NCBI GenBank assembly: GCA_964517215.1
Contig: CAZFBR010000002.1
Span: 1 to 53,686, forward strand
Length of the DNA: 53,686 nt
Direction: 5' to 3'
Origin: CAZFBR01 sp035353495 [NCBI: uncultured bacterium]
GTDB lineage: Bacteria; DAOPZR01
In this document: piece after piece, positions 7,521 through 16,027 of the stretch
How positions within the stretch are numbered: position 1 is the stretch's first letter
Layout of the letters: every line of letters starts with the position of its first letter
The notes under the pieces: model-generated
What the model was told of the DNA's origin: nothing
The model's database searches: none
The model's input: the letters and a program-made list of their open reading frames with translations, nothing else
Made by a program: the position numbers and the translations under genes

Positions 7521-9656
7521 ATGGCGAAGTATGAGATGGGGCTGCAGGATTATCTGCGGGTGGTGCGCAAACGCCTGTGGGTTATTCTGCTGACCATGGC
7601 GGCGGTTTGGCTTTGTGCGGTGGTCTACACCAAACTGCAGCCGAAAATCTACGAGACCCGGGCCACCGTTGAAATTGTGAAGAAAACGACGGTGGGCGGG
7701 CTGTTCGAGGCGGCACTGTTGCGCCAGGGTGATGCCATGGCGACGGCGGCCAAGGTGATTCGCAGCACCCGGGTGATGGGCAAGGCGGTTGATCTGTTGC
7801 AGGCGAAAAACTGTCTGGCCAAAGCCGAGGGCGAGGCTCGGGCCGCGCAGATCGAAATGCTGAAGAGTGTGGTGAGCGCTGCGCAGGTTGACAAGGCTGA
7901 TGTGCTGGCGATTTCCGTCCGGCATTCCGACCCGGTGCTGGCCAAGGAAGCTGCCACGGTGATCGCGCGGGTGTATTGCGACGAGGATATGTCGGCCGAC
8001 CACGATCAGGAGCGTGCCACCCGCCTGCACCTCGACGAGCAGCTGCGCCAGGTGGGGATCAACTTGGCCCAGGCGGAACGTGACTTGGAGGATTTCAAGC
8101 AGGCGCACAGCATGGTTGAGCTGTCGGCTCAGGACCGGATCAGTCTCGACGCCCTGGTTGATCTCGAAGCGGAATACCGGCAGCTTGGCGCGTTGCGGGC
8201 GGAAACTGAAATGAAACTGCGTCAGGTGCAGGCGGCGTTTGATCCTGCGGCGCTGGAAACCCTGGAAGTGCAGCAGCTGCTGGATGACGCAAGTGTCCGG
8301 GCCCGTTATGAGGACATGGCGCGCTGTCACGCGCGGTTGCAGGCCCTGCTCGAGGAATATACTGCGCGCCACCCGGCGGTGCTGGAGCAGGAACAGCTGC
8401 TGACCGATGCCAAGCGCCAGTTGGCCGCTGCCATTCGCCCGGCGCTGGCGGGCAAGGTTGAGGCGCTGCAGAAGGAAATCGCGCGCCTGCGTGAACGCGA
8501 ACAGACGGTGGGAGCGAAACTGGCGCGGGCGCAGGGGCGGGAGCAGGGCAACCTGCCGGAGAACCGGCTGGAACTGGCCCGGCTGCAGCGGCTGGTGGAT
8601 GTCAACACCAAGCTGTACGGGACGTTCACTGAGCGGCTGGAGGAAATGAAGATCGCCGAAGCGGCCAAAATCGGCGGCATGCGCCTGCTGGATGAGGCGC
8701 AGCTGCCGACGGTGCCGATTTATCCCAAGGCAAGCAGCAATGCCATGGCCGGGGTGATCATCGGTTTGATTCTGGGGCTGGCATTCGCGTTCATCATTGA
8801 AAGCATGGACACCTCGATCGGGACGATCGAGGATGTCGAGTCATACATCAACAAACCGGTGGTTGGCGTGGTGCCGCTGATTCATATTGATGAGGAAAAG
8901 CTGCGGCGTTTCCAGAAGAAGGTGGTTGCCAACAAGGAGGAGTTCAACGAGCGACAGTCAAAGCTGGTGGCGATCAGCGACCCGAAATCGCCGGTGACCG
9001 AGGCATATCGCACCCTGCGCACCAATCTGCACTTCTCGTTTCTGCAGAAACAGGGGGGCAAGGTGCTGTTGGTGACCAGCGCGACCCCGCAGGAGGGAAA
9101 GACGACGACGATCACCAACCTGGCGGTGATCTTTGCGCAGGCGGGCAAAAAGACCATGGTGCTGAGCTGCAATTTGCGCCATCTCGGGGTGTACAAGACC
9201 TACGGTTTGAAAAAGAAACCGGGGATTACGGATATTCTCGTCGGCAGCATCGGCTGGCGCGAAGCAGTTCAGGATCCGGGGATTGACAATCTGAGCGTGC
9301 TGGCGGCAGGACCGTATCCGCCCAATCCGGCGGAACTGCTGGATTCGCAGGAATTCAGCAACCTGCTGGCCGAGTTGAAGCAGGAGTATGATATTATCCT
9401 GATCGACTCCCCCCCCATCCTGCCGGTAACCGATGCGGCGATTATCGGGGCCAAGGCGGATGGCGTGCTGCTGATTTATTTCGCGGGCAAGGCGGCCCGG
9501 GAAGCGCTGCTGCGGGCCAAGATTCAGCTGGAAAGCGTGAACTGCAATATTATCGGGGTGGTGCTGAACCGGATTCAGCCGGAAGGAAAGCTGGGCTACA
9601 CCTATTATTACCATTACCAGTACCGGTATTACGGTCCGAAAGAACCGGCGGCGTGA
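7521..9656 (+). CDS. Wzz/BY-kinase-type polysaccharide co-polymerase, paralogue 1
   Basis: A 711-residue inner-membrane protein of Wzc/GumC type. Order: a Wzz-like N-terminal region with a transmembrane segment at about 18-37, a periplasmic coiled coil, a second transmembrane segment at about 407-428, and a C-terminal P-loop kinase domain with a tyrosine-rich tail (8 Tyr in 12 residues). Walker A is TPQEGKT (Lys527) and Walker B is ILIDSPP (Asp629). Walker A', normally D-x-D-x-R, reads S549-C-N551-L-R, so both acidic positions are lost. Such proteins control chain length and couple synthesis to export through the Wza-like channel. Whether this copy can phosphorylate is doubtful. The Shine-Dalgarno sequence is weak. 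Confidence 0.92.
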   Translation: MAKYEMGLQDYLRVVRKRLWVILLTMAAVWLCAVVYTKLQPKIYETRATVEIVKKTTVGGLFEAALLRQGDAMATAAKVIRSTRVMGKAVDLLQAKNCLAKAEGEARAAQIEMLKSVVSAAQVDKADVLAISVRHSDPVLAKEAATVIARVYCDEDMSADHDQERATRLHLDEQLRQVGINLAQAERDLEDFKQAHSMVELSAQDRISLDALVDLEAEYRQLGALRAETEMKLRQVQAAFDPAALETLEVQQLLDDASVRARYEDMARCHARLQALLEEYTARHPAVLEQEQLLTDAKRQLAAAIRPALAGKVEALQKEIARLREREQTVGAKLARAQGREQGNLPENRLELARLQRLVDVNTKLYGTFTERLEEMKIAEAAKIGGMRLLDEAQLPTVPIYPKASSNAMAGVIIGLILGLAFAFIIESMDTSIGTIEDVESYINKPVVGVVPLIHIDEEKLRRFQKKVVANKEEFNERQSKLVAISDPKSPVTEAYRTLRTNLHFSFLQKQGGKVLLVTSATPQEGKTTTITNLAVIFAQAGKKTMVLSCNLRHLGVYKTYGLKKKPGITDILVGSIGWREAVQDPGIDNLSVLAAGPYPPNPAELLDSQEFSNLLAELKQEYDIILIDSPPILPVTDAAIIGAKADGVLLIYFAGKAAREALLRAKIQLESVNCNIIGVVLNRIQPEGKLGYTYYYHYQYRYYGPKEPAA

Positions 9657-9756
9657 GAATTGCTACAGGAATGGCGGTAGAGAATTGATTAAGCAAACGT
9701 TGGCGGATGCCGACGTAGATAGCGAAGGGACAGAAACCGAGGTCTAAAGGAAGATA

Positions 9757-11970
9757 ATGGCGCAATACGAATTATCGTTCCAGGACTATTTCCGCATCTT
9801 CCGCAAGCGCTGGCTGATTATCGCGCTGGCGGTGTTTGTGGCGGGGATGTTCTGTTTCCTTTATCAGAAGTACCAGGAGCCGATCTACGAAGCTTCCGCC
9901 ACGATCCAGGTGGTGCAGCGCAATACGCTGGCCGGACTGCTGTCGGAGACACTGCTGCGGCAGGGCGATGTGCTGCAGACGTCGCTGGATATCATCAAGA
10001 GCAATGCGGTGCTGGAAGTGGTGGCGGATCAGTGCGAATTGGTCAAGCCCAATGATCCTCCCGAAGTGAAGAAGCAGAAATTGCGGGCGTTGCAGTCGTG
10101 GATCTTCCCGACGCGCAAGCAGCAGACGGAACTGGTGGATATCGTTGTGCGCGGCAATGATCAGCTCAAGGTCGTGGCGATTGCCAATGCCACTGCCCGC
10201 GCCTACCAGCAATATGACGAAGCCCGGGAGAAGTCGGAGGCCCAGGCGGTGCGCGTGTTTGTTGAGGAACAGCTGCGCAGCGCGCAGGAATCGCTTGATC
10301 TCGTGGAAGCGGAAATGGTCGAGCAGCAGCAGCAGCAATACGGCACCCGTATTGACAACAACACGGAGATGGTGGTCAAGTCGCTGGCCCAGGTGGAAAC
10401 TGATTATCTCAGCGCGAAACAGCAGCGGCAGGAACGCGAAATCACGCTGGCGAAGATGCAGGAACTGCAGCGGCGGGGCGATTTCCAGAATCTGGGTTCG
10501 TCATTCACCGAGATTAATGACCCCATGGTCATCGACTTGAAACGCAAACTGTCGGCGCAGCAGAACCAGCTGACGGAATTGGCGGAAGAATACACCGATG
10601 CGCATCCGGCCATCATTGAGCTGAAGGAACAGATTGCCACCACCCAGGCGCAGTTGCGTCAGGAAGTGGCGCGCCAGATTCAGGGTCGGGAAAATGCGTT
10701 GCAGACGGAAATCGACATTTTGCGCACCAAGGAAAACGTGCTGGGCGAGCGCATGGGGCGGTTCAACAGCCAGCTGAGCGTGCTGCCGGAACAGCAGCGC
10801 AACCAGGCCTCAATCCAGCGGCGGGTGACGGTGTATTCCGATATCGTCAGCATGCTGACTCGCGAACTGGAGCAGAAGCGGATTGCCGAAGCCGGCCAAG
10901 TCAGCGGCATCACCATCATCCAGAGTGCCGAAAACGGCCGGCTGATTTATCCGCGCGGCAACACCACTCTGCTGGCCGGTGCGCTGATCGGCCTGATTCT
11001 GGGGATCGCGTTCGCGTTCGTGGTGGAAAGCTTGGACACGTCAATTGCCACTATCGAGGATGTGGAAAAGTACACCGGCAAGGTGGTTATCGGGGTCATT
11101 CCGCATATCGACATCGAGGGCGAGGTCAAACGCAAACGGCGGATGACCTTCCGTGTGCAGCGCGAAAAAACCTCGATCACCGACCTCAAGCGGCGGCTCG
11201 ACGACATGGAGCGGGATATCGCGCCCGACGGCGGCGAGCCGCGGCTGGACGCCCGGTTAATCACCTTTTATGATCCCAAATCGCCGATTTCGGAAGCGTA
11301 CCGCACCCTGCGCACCAATATCCTGTATCTCGACCAGGCCAAGCATTCCAAGGTCTTTGTGGTGACGTCGTCGGGCCCGCAGGAGGGCAAGACGACGACT
11401 ATCTCCAACCTTGGCATCACTATGGCGCAGATGGGTGCGAAAACCCTGCTGATCGGCTGCAACCTGCGCCGGCCGCAGCTGTACAAGATATTCGGCGTGC
11501 CGAAACGCAACGGGGTGGTCGACATCATCAAGGGCAACGTGCCGTGGCAGGACACGGTGAAGCCGACGGGCATTGACAACCTGTCGATCATCACCTGCGG
11601 CGGTATTCCGCCGAATCCGTCGGAACTGCTGTCGTCCAATGAAATGACAACCCTGCTGCGCGATGTCCGGGCGCATTTCGATTACGTGCTGATCGACAGT
11701 CCGCCGCTGCTGCCGGTGACTGATGCCGCGATCATCGGGTCGAAGGCGGATTGCACGATTCTGGTCTATTTCATCGGCAAGGCGGCGCGCGAGGCGCTGC
11801 TGCGGGCCAAGACCATGCTCGAGAACGTGCATGCCAATGTGCTGGGCATTGTCCTGAACGACCTGGCGTCGAAGGCGGAACTGGGGCGGGGTTCGTACTA
11901 CTACTACTATTATCATTACCGCTACTACGGCAATGAAAAACGGGAAAAGCCGGAGCAGGCGCCGGTATGA
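9757..11970 (+). CDS. Wzz/BY-kinase-type polysaccharide co-polymerase, paralogue 2
   Basis: A 737-residue paralogue of the preceding gene with the same order: transmembrane segment near 19-38, periplasmic coiled coil, second segment near 405-425, cytoplasmic kinase domain, and a tail with 9 Tyr in 11 residues. Walker A is GPQEGKT (Lys545) and Walker B is VLIDSPP (Asp647). Walker A' reads G567-C-N569-L-R, again without the two aspartates. The C-N-L-R string is shared by both paralogues, so the change predates the duplication or is under common selection. An insert of about 35 residues (near 460-500, KRKRRMTFRVQREK) is longer than in paralogue 1. AGGAAG precedes the ATG. The stop overlaps the next start by 4 bases. 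Confidence 0.92.
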   Translation: MAQYELSFQDYFRIFRKRWLIIALAVFVAGMFCFLYQKYQEPIYEASATIQVVQRNTLAGLLSETLLRQGDVLQTSLDIIKSNAVLEVVADQCELVKPNDPPEVKKQKLRALQSWIFPTRKQQTELVDIVVRGNDQLKVVAIANATARAYQQYDEAREKSEAQAVRVFVEEQLRSAQESLDLVEAEMVEQQQQQYGTRIDNNTEMVVKSLAQVETDYLSAKQQRQEREITLAKMQELQRRGDFQNLGSSFTEINDPMVIDLKRKLSAQQNQLTELAEEYTDAHPAIIELKEQIATTQAQLRQEVARQIQGRENALQTEIDILRTKENVLGERMGRFNSQLSVLPEQQRNQASIQRRVTVYSDIVSMLTRELEQKRIAEAGQVSGITIIQSAENGRLIYPRGNTTLLAGALIGLILGIAFAFVVESLDTSIATIEDVEKYTGKVVIGVIPHIDIEGEVKRKRRMTFRVQREKTSITDLKRRLDDMERDIAPDGGEPRLDARLITFYDPKSPISEAYRTLRTNILYLDQAKHSKVFVVTSSGPQEGKTTTISNLGITMAQMGAKTLLIGCNLRRPQLYKIFGVPKRNGVVDIIKGNVPWQDTVKPTGIDNLSIITCGGIPPNPSELLSSNEMTTLLRDVRAHFDYVLIDSPPLLPVTDAAIIGSKADCTILVYFIGKAAREALLRAKTMLENVHANVLGIVLNDLASKAELGRGSYYYYYYHYRYYGNEKREKPEQAPV

Positions 11971-12746
11971 GCATGCTGCGTACCGTCCTGCTGCTGGGTC
12001 TGCTGCTGCTGCTGGCGGGCTGCCAAGTGTCCGGGTGCGGCACGGCGTCAGCACCGGCGCCATCCGCGCGCGACGCCGTGGCGGAAGCAGGGGCTGCGCA
12101 GGTTCTGGAGCGTGCGCGCATGCTGTATTCCGGCGAAGAGCGCCCGTTTATTGCGGAAATGGATTACGATACCATTATCGCGACGCTGCGGAATGGCGTG
12201 GCGCAGTATCCGCAGGCGTCACTGGCACCGCAATTGCAGTTGATGCTGGCGAATGTGTGCATGGAAAAGCGCAAGTACCTCAACAACAAGGAACTGACGG
12301 TTTTTCAAAATGTCAGTGAACATGAAGTGCTGGCGCGCGTGCAGGGCACCACGACTGGCAAATCGACCTATGCGGAGGGGATGCGCTTTGCCCAGCCGTT
12401 TGACGAGGCGATTGCGGCGTATGAACAAGTGTTTACCCAGTGGCCGCAGAGCAGCGAAGCGCAGCAGGCCCTGGTCAAGCTGGCGCAGCTGCATGAAGCA
12501 ACCTATAATCCCCGGCGGGAATTGCAAAAAGCGTTGTGGTGTTACCAGAAATTTCTGACGGATTATCCCCGCGGGACCGCGGCGGATTATGTTTTGTTCA
12601 GTATGGGCAGCACCTATCGCGAGCTGGGCAATGTCCCGCAGGCGGTGGCGATGTATCAGCGGCTGCTGCAGGAGTATCCGCAGTTTTCACCGGTAATGGC
12701 GGGAATGGCCCGGAACTACATCGCCCAGCACACCGTCAGCCCCTGA
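11967..12746 (+). CDS. TPR-repeat lipoprotein of the polysaccharide operon
   Basis: A 259-residue protein with a lipoprotein signal peptide (LLLLLAGC, lipobox Cys near 19) and a C-terminal tetratricopeptide array from about residue 130 (EAIAAYEQVFTQWPQ, ALWCYQKFLTDYPRG, AVAMYQRLLQEYPQF). The layout resembles BamD/YbgF-type outer-membrane adaptor lipoproteins, but identity with BamD is not claimed. It overlaps the upstream co-polymerase by ATGA and so is translationally coupled. It probably serves as a periplasmic scaffold for polysaccharide assembly or export, inferred from context. Confidence 0.8.
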   Translation: MSMLRTVLLLGLLLLLAGCQVSGCGTASAPAPSARDAVAEAGAAQVLERARMLYSGEERPFIAEMDYDTIIATLRNGVAQYPQASLAPQLQLMLANVCMEKRKYLNNKELTVFQNVSEHEVLARVQGTTTGKSTYAEGMRFAQPFDEAIAAYEQVFTQWPQSSEAQQALVKLAQLHEATYNPRRELQKALWCYQKFLTDYPRGTAADYVLFSMGSTYRELGNVPQAVAMYQRLLQEYPQFSPVMAGMARNYIAQHTVSP

Positions 12747-12760
12747 GCGGGGGGATCGGC

Positions 12761-14194
12761 ATGCAGAATAATTTCGCGTTGCAGGTAATCACCTCGATTG
12801 TGGTTATTGCGTTGGCGATTATGCTGACGATGTCCCTTGAACATGATGAAACCAATTGGGCAATTCTTGGCGGGTTCGGGGTGATGTGCGCGGTTATTGC
12901 CCTGATCAGCCCGTCCACCGGCCTGTATCTGATCATCGTGGCGATGATGTTTTCGCCGGAAATCTCATTTAGTGAGTATATCCCGGGCAGCGGCCGCAGT
13001 GCTGTGATCCGGTTTGATGATTTGATCATCGTTTTTGTCACGATCGCGTGGTTGCTGTCGAAAGTGATGCGCCGTGAAACGAAGCATCTGTATCGCACGC
13101 CGCTGGATTATGTGCTGGCCTTTTTCATTTTTTCCTGCGCGCTGTCGACTGCCCGCGGGGTGCTGATCAATCAGGTGAATGCGACCAAGGGTTTTTTCTA
13201 TGTGATGAAACTGGTTGAATACATTCTGATCTACTACATGGTGGTCAATAACACCCATAGCAGCGTTCAGGTGCGCAATTTCATCAAACTGTTCTTTTTT
13301 GTGGCACTGACGGTGTCGATCTACGGCTATACCCAGCTGGGTCAGGGCATGGTGCGGGTGTCGGCGCCATTTGAGGGTGAGGCGGAACCGAATACATACG
13401 GCGGGTATTTTGTGCTGATGTTCTGCATGATTTTTGCCTTTGTGATCGCGCCGGTGCGCGGCTTTAGCCGGATGTGGCATTTCCTGCTGTTGGTCATCGT
13501 TGTGCCGCCGCTGCTGTTTACCCTGTCACGCGGATCGTATCTGGCGTTCTTCCCGGCGGTGATTGCCATGGCTTGGTTCGCCCCATGGGGACGCAAGATC
13601 ATTCCCATCCTGATTCTGCTGGTTGCGGTCCTGTCCATTCCCTTCATGCCGGATACGGTGCGCCGGCGTGTCGAATACACCTTCAAGGGGAGGACAACGT
13701 ATACGTTGCCTTCCTTTGGTGTGCAGGACAGTCAGGTATCGCTGGACAAATCGTCAGTGGCCCGGTTGCAGACATGGGAAACAGTGATGGGGTACTGGAT
13801 GCAGTATCCGATCCTCGGTCTGGGGATTACCGGGGCGGGGTTTATCGATTCCCAATGGATGCGCACCGTCGGAGAATTGGGCTTGATCGGGATCCTGGCG
13901 GTGATCTGGCTGTTTCGCACGGTTATTGCCAATGCCTTGCGGCTGTATCGCGCGCATTATAACCGTGATGACGACCTTGGGTTTACCATCGCGCTGGGCT
14001 ATTTGGGCGGCCTGGTGGGATTGATGATCCATGCGGTGACGGCCAACACGTTCTACATCGTCCGGATCATGGGCCCGTTCTGGTTTTTCACCGGTCTGAT
14101 CGTCATTCTGCAAAAATTCGAGGCGGAGCGGTTGGCGGACGAAACGGCGGCGGAAGAAGCGCCGGCGAATCCGCAGCGTCTCGCGGTGTTGTAG
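12761..14194 (+). CDS. O-antigen ligase / Wzy-polymerase-like membrane protein
   Basis: A 477-residue protein with 11-12 predicted hydrophobic segments. The diagnostic region is a large loop followed by LLFTLSRGSYLAFFPAVIAM, which matches the O-antigen ligase/polymerase (PF04932-type) family core (S-R-G/S-R-x motif). Family members join polysaccharide repeat units or ligate them to lipid A-core at the periplasmic face. Ligase and polymerase cannot be told apart here. ATG 12761 was chosen; the upstream frame extension overlaps the TPR gene and lacks hydrophobic family sequence. It lies 14 bases after the TPR gene. Confidence 0.85.
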   Translation: MQNNFALQVITSIVVIALAIMLTMSLEHDETNWAILGGFGVMCAVIALISPSTGLYLIIVAMMFSPEISFSEYIPGSGRSAVIRFDDLIIVFVTIAWLLSKVMRRETKHLYRTPLDYVLAFFIFSCALSTARGVLINQVNATKGFFYVMKLVEYILIYYMVVNNTHSSVQVRNFIKLFFFVALTVSIYGYTQLGQGMVRVSAPFEGEAEPNTYGGYFVLMFCMIFAFVIAPVRGFSRMWHFLLLVIVVPPLLFTLSRGSYLAFFPAVIAMAWFAPWGRKIIPILILLVAVLSIPFMPDTVRRRVEYTFKGRTTYTLPSFGVQDSQVSLDKSSVARLQTWETVMGYWMQYPILGLGITGAGFIDSQWMRTVGELGLIGILAVIWLFRTVIANALRLYRAHYNRDDDLGFTIALGYLGGLVGLMIHAVTANTFYIVRIMGPFWFFTGLIVILQKFEAERLADETAAEEAPANPQRLAVL

Positions 14195-14195
14195 C

Positions 14196-14396
14196 GTGGA
14201 ACGCGGCTTGGTATTCCTGCTGCTGGCGGCACTGCTCGCCGTGCTGCTGTGGGCGTGGCCATGGCTGGAGCGCGAGACGATTATGCCGGTGGTGGATATT
14301 TCCGGGTATGTGTTGAAATCATGGTCGCCGCTGATTATGATTCTGCTGTTGTTGCTGGCGTTGTATCAGATTATCCGCCATACGTTTTTCCGCTGA
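14196..14396 (+). CDS. Small two-segment membrane protein
   Basis: A 66-residue protein starting at GTG 14196, one base after the preceding stop. Two hydrophobic stretches (about 5-22 and 44-62) are separated by a short loop with WLERETIMPVVDISGYV. No family is recognised. It fits exactly between two polysaccharide-synthesis genes with 1-base and 8-base gaps, which supports it as real. It could be an accessory subunit of the neighbouring membrane enzymes; that is inference from position. Confidence 0.6.
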   Translation: MERGLVFLLLAALLAVLLWAWPWLERETIMPVVDISGYVLKSWSPLIMILLLLLALYQIIRHTFFR

Positions 14397-14404
14397 TCGC
14401 GCTG

Positions 14405-16027
14405 ATGTTTTCTGACAATCGCGCCCTTGCCGCCGGCTGCCGGTGGGTGTTGCTGGCTTTGGTGCTTTTTTTGGCCGGGCGCAGCATGACCCTGGCCATG
14501 GAACATGTGTGGGTGGAGCATGTTGCTGATTCGGCTGCGGCCACCGCCCAGCTGGTTTTGCGCATGGCAGGCGTGATTGGGCTGGTGGCCGTGATCGAAC
14601 TGCTGCACCTGCCGCGGTTGTGGCTGTTGCTGGCGGTGCCGCCGGCATTGCTGCCGGTGGTCAAGTGGCAGTGGGGTCCGATCTATGTGGTCCTGGTTTT
14701 GCTGGCAGCGACGGCAGCATTGCGTCGTCAGCAGATGCCCGCATGGTTGTGTTTCGCGGTTGCCGCCGTGGCGCTGGTGCCGTGGCTGATGCTGCTGGGT
14801 GCCTGGGGGGATGAATGGGAATATCTCGCCAATCTGGACTCCCTTGCCACCGACGGTGACTTGAACGTGGTCAATCAGCTGGCGACCCAGGATTACCTGC
14901 GGTTTGGCCGCCATCAGCCTTTGCTTCCCTGGTTCGGTCCGGGGGAACAGTATGGCCTAACCCCGCATGTATTGACCTTTGGGTATCTGGCGACCCTGCT
15001 GCCGGGGTGGCTGCTGCTTGGCCGGTATGGTGTCCACCTGATTCAGGTGGCTGCAGCGCTGGCGTTATGGCCATTGCTGCTGTTACTTGCCAACAGTTTC
15101 AGCCTGCGGTGCAGCCCGCTGGCAGCACTGCTGGTGCTGGGTACGCTGCCGGTATGGCCGTATGTCGTTCATATATATCCTGAACTGATGGCGGCATCTT
15201 TGCTGGTCCTGGTTGTGCTGCGTCTGTGGGCGGGTGAGTCGGGGTTGCTGACCGGGGCGCTGGCGGGGCTGCTGCCGTGGCTGAATCTGCGGTATCTGTT
15301 GTTGCTGGCACCGCTCATGGTAGTTGCCTGGTGGTGCCGGCGCATGGCGGCACGCCGCATGCTGCTTGCTGCAGCGGGCATGGTGGCGGTGTTACTGTTG
15401 CTGCAATCGCCCTATTATCCGCTGCTGTCTGATGCAGGCAAGGAACGCGAATACTTTTCGTGGGTCCTGCATACCGGATTGTTGGGCAATTTGTTTGACG
15501 GCGAATATGGAGTGTTGCCGTATGCGCCACTCTGGCTGTGGGCGGTCGTGGGCGCGCTGCGCCTGTGGCACGGGCAACGTACCCGCGTGCTGCAGTTGGC
15601 GCTGCTCGTCCTGCCGTATTTTCTGGTCATGTCGAGTTATGAGGCGTTTTGGTATGGCGGGCAGGCGGCGCCGGCGCGGTTTATGGTGGTGCTGATGCCC
15701 CTGCTGTTTCCCTTGCTGCTGGCGGGAATTCCGCCTGCGGACAGTGGCTGGTGCCGGCGGCTGTGGCAGGGGGCGGTGGTATGGAGCGGGGGGTGTGCAC
15801 TGGCGCTGACCTTGGTGCCGGTCTGGCAATTGAATGTTCGTCTGGACGGGAAAAACCAGATACTGGCAGCTGTCGAGCACCTGCTGGGGGTGCCGGTGAG
15901 TATGCTGCTTCCCTCCTGGCGGCTGATTTCACCGGTTACCTGGTGGCTGACGCTCGGCTATGCCATCCTGGCGATGATGATTGTGACGGTCTGCTGGCGG
16001 CGATATGGAAGAAACCCTGCGGCATAG
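14405..16027 (+). CDS. Multi-pass membrane protein, probable GT-C (PMT/GT39-like) glycosyltransferase
   Basis: A 540-residue protein, hydrophobic almost throughout, with 12 or more segments. After the fourth segment the loop reads GDEWEYLANLDSLATDGDLNVVNQ (near residue 135). The acidic D-E-x-x-Y plus GDLN pattern is typical of bacterial GT-C-type transferases that use polyprenyl-phosphate sugars. No cytosolic nucleotide-sugar site is present. It would add a sugar to the polysaccharide on the periplasmic face; substrate unknown. ATG 14405 lies just after the preceding stop; the frame is open further upstream but overlaps the small membrane gene. The end overlaps the next gene by 23 bases. Confidence 0.65.
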   Translation: MFSDNRALAAGCRWVLLALVLFLAGRSMTLAMEHVWVEHVADSAAATAQLVLRMAGVIGLVAVIELLHLPRLWLLLAVPPALLPVVKWQWGPIYVVLVLLAATAALRRQQMPAWLCFAVAAVALVPWLMLLGAWGDEWEYLANLDSLATDGDLNVVNQLATQDYLRFGRHQPLLPWFGPGEQYGLTPHVLTFGYLATLLPGWLLLGRYGVHLIQVAAALALWPLLLLLANSFSLRCSPLAALLVLGTLPVWPYVVHIYPELMAASLLVLVVLRLWAGESGLLTGALAGLLPWLNLRYLLLLAPLMVVAWWCRRMAARRMLLAAAGMVAVLLLLQSPYYPLLSDAGKEREYFSWVLHTGLLGNLFDGEYGVLPYAPLWLWAVVGALRLWHGQRTRVLQLALLVLPYFLVMSSYEAFWYGGQAAPARFMVVLMPLLFPLLLAGIPPADSGWCRRLWQGAVVWSGGCALALTLVPVWQLNVRLDGKNQILAAVEHLLGVPVSMLLPSWRLISPVTWWLTLGYAILAMMIVTVCWRRYGRNPAA

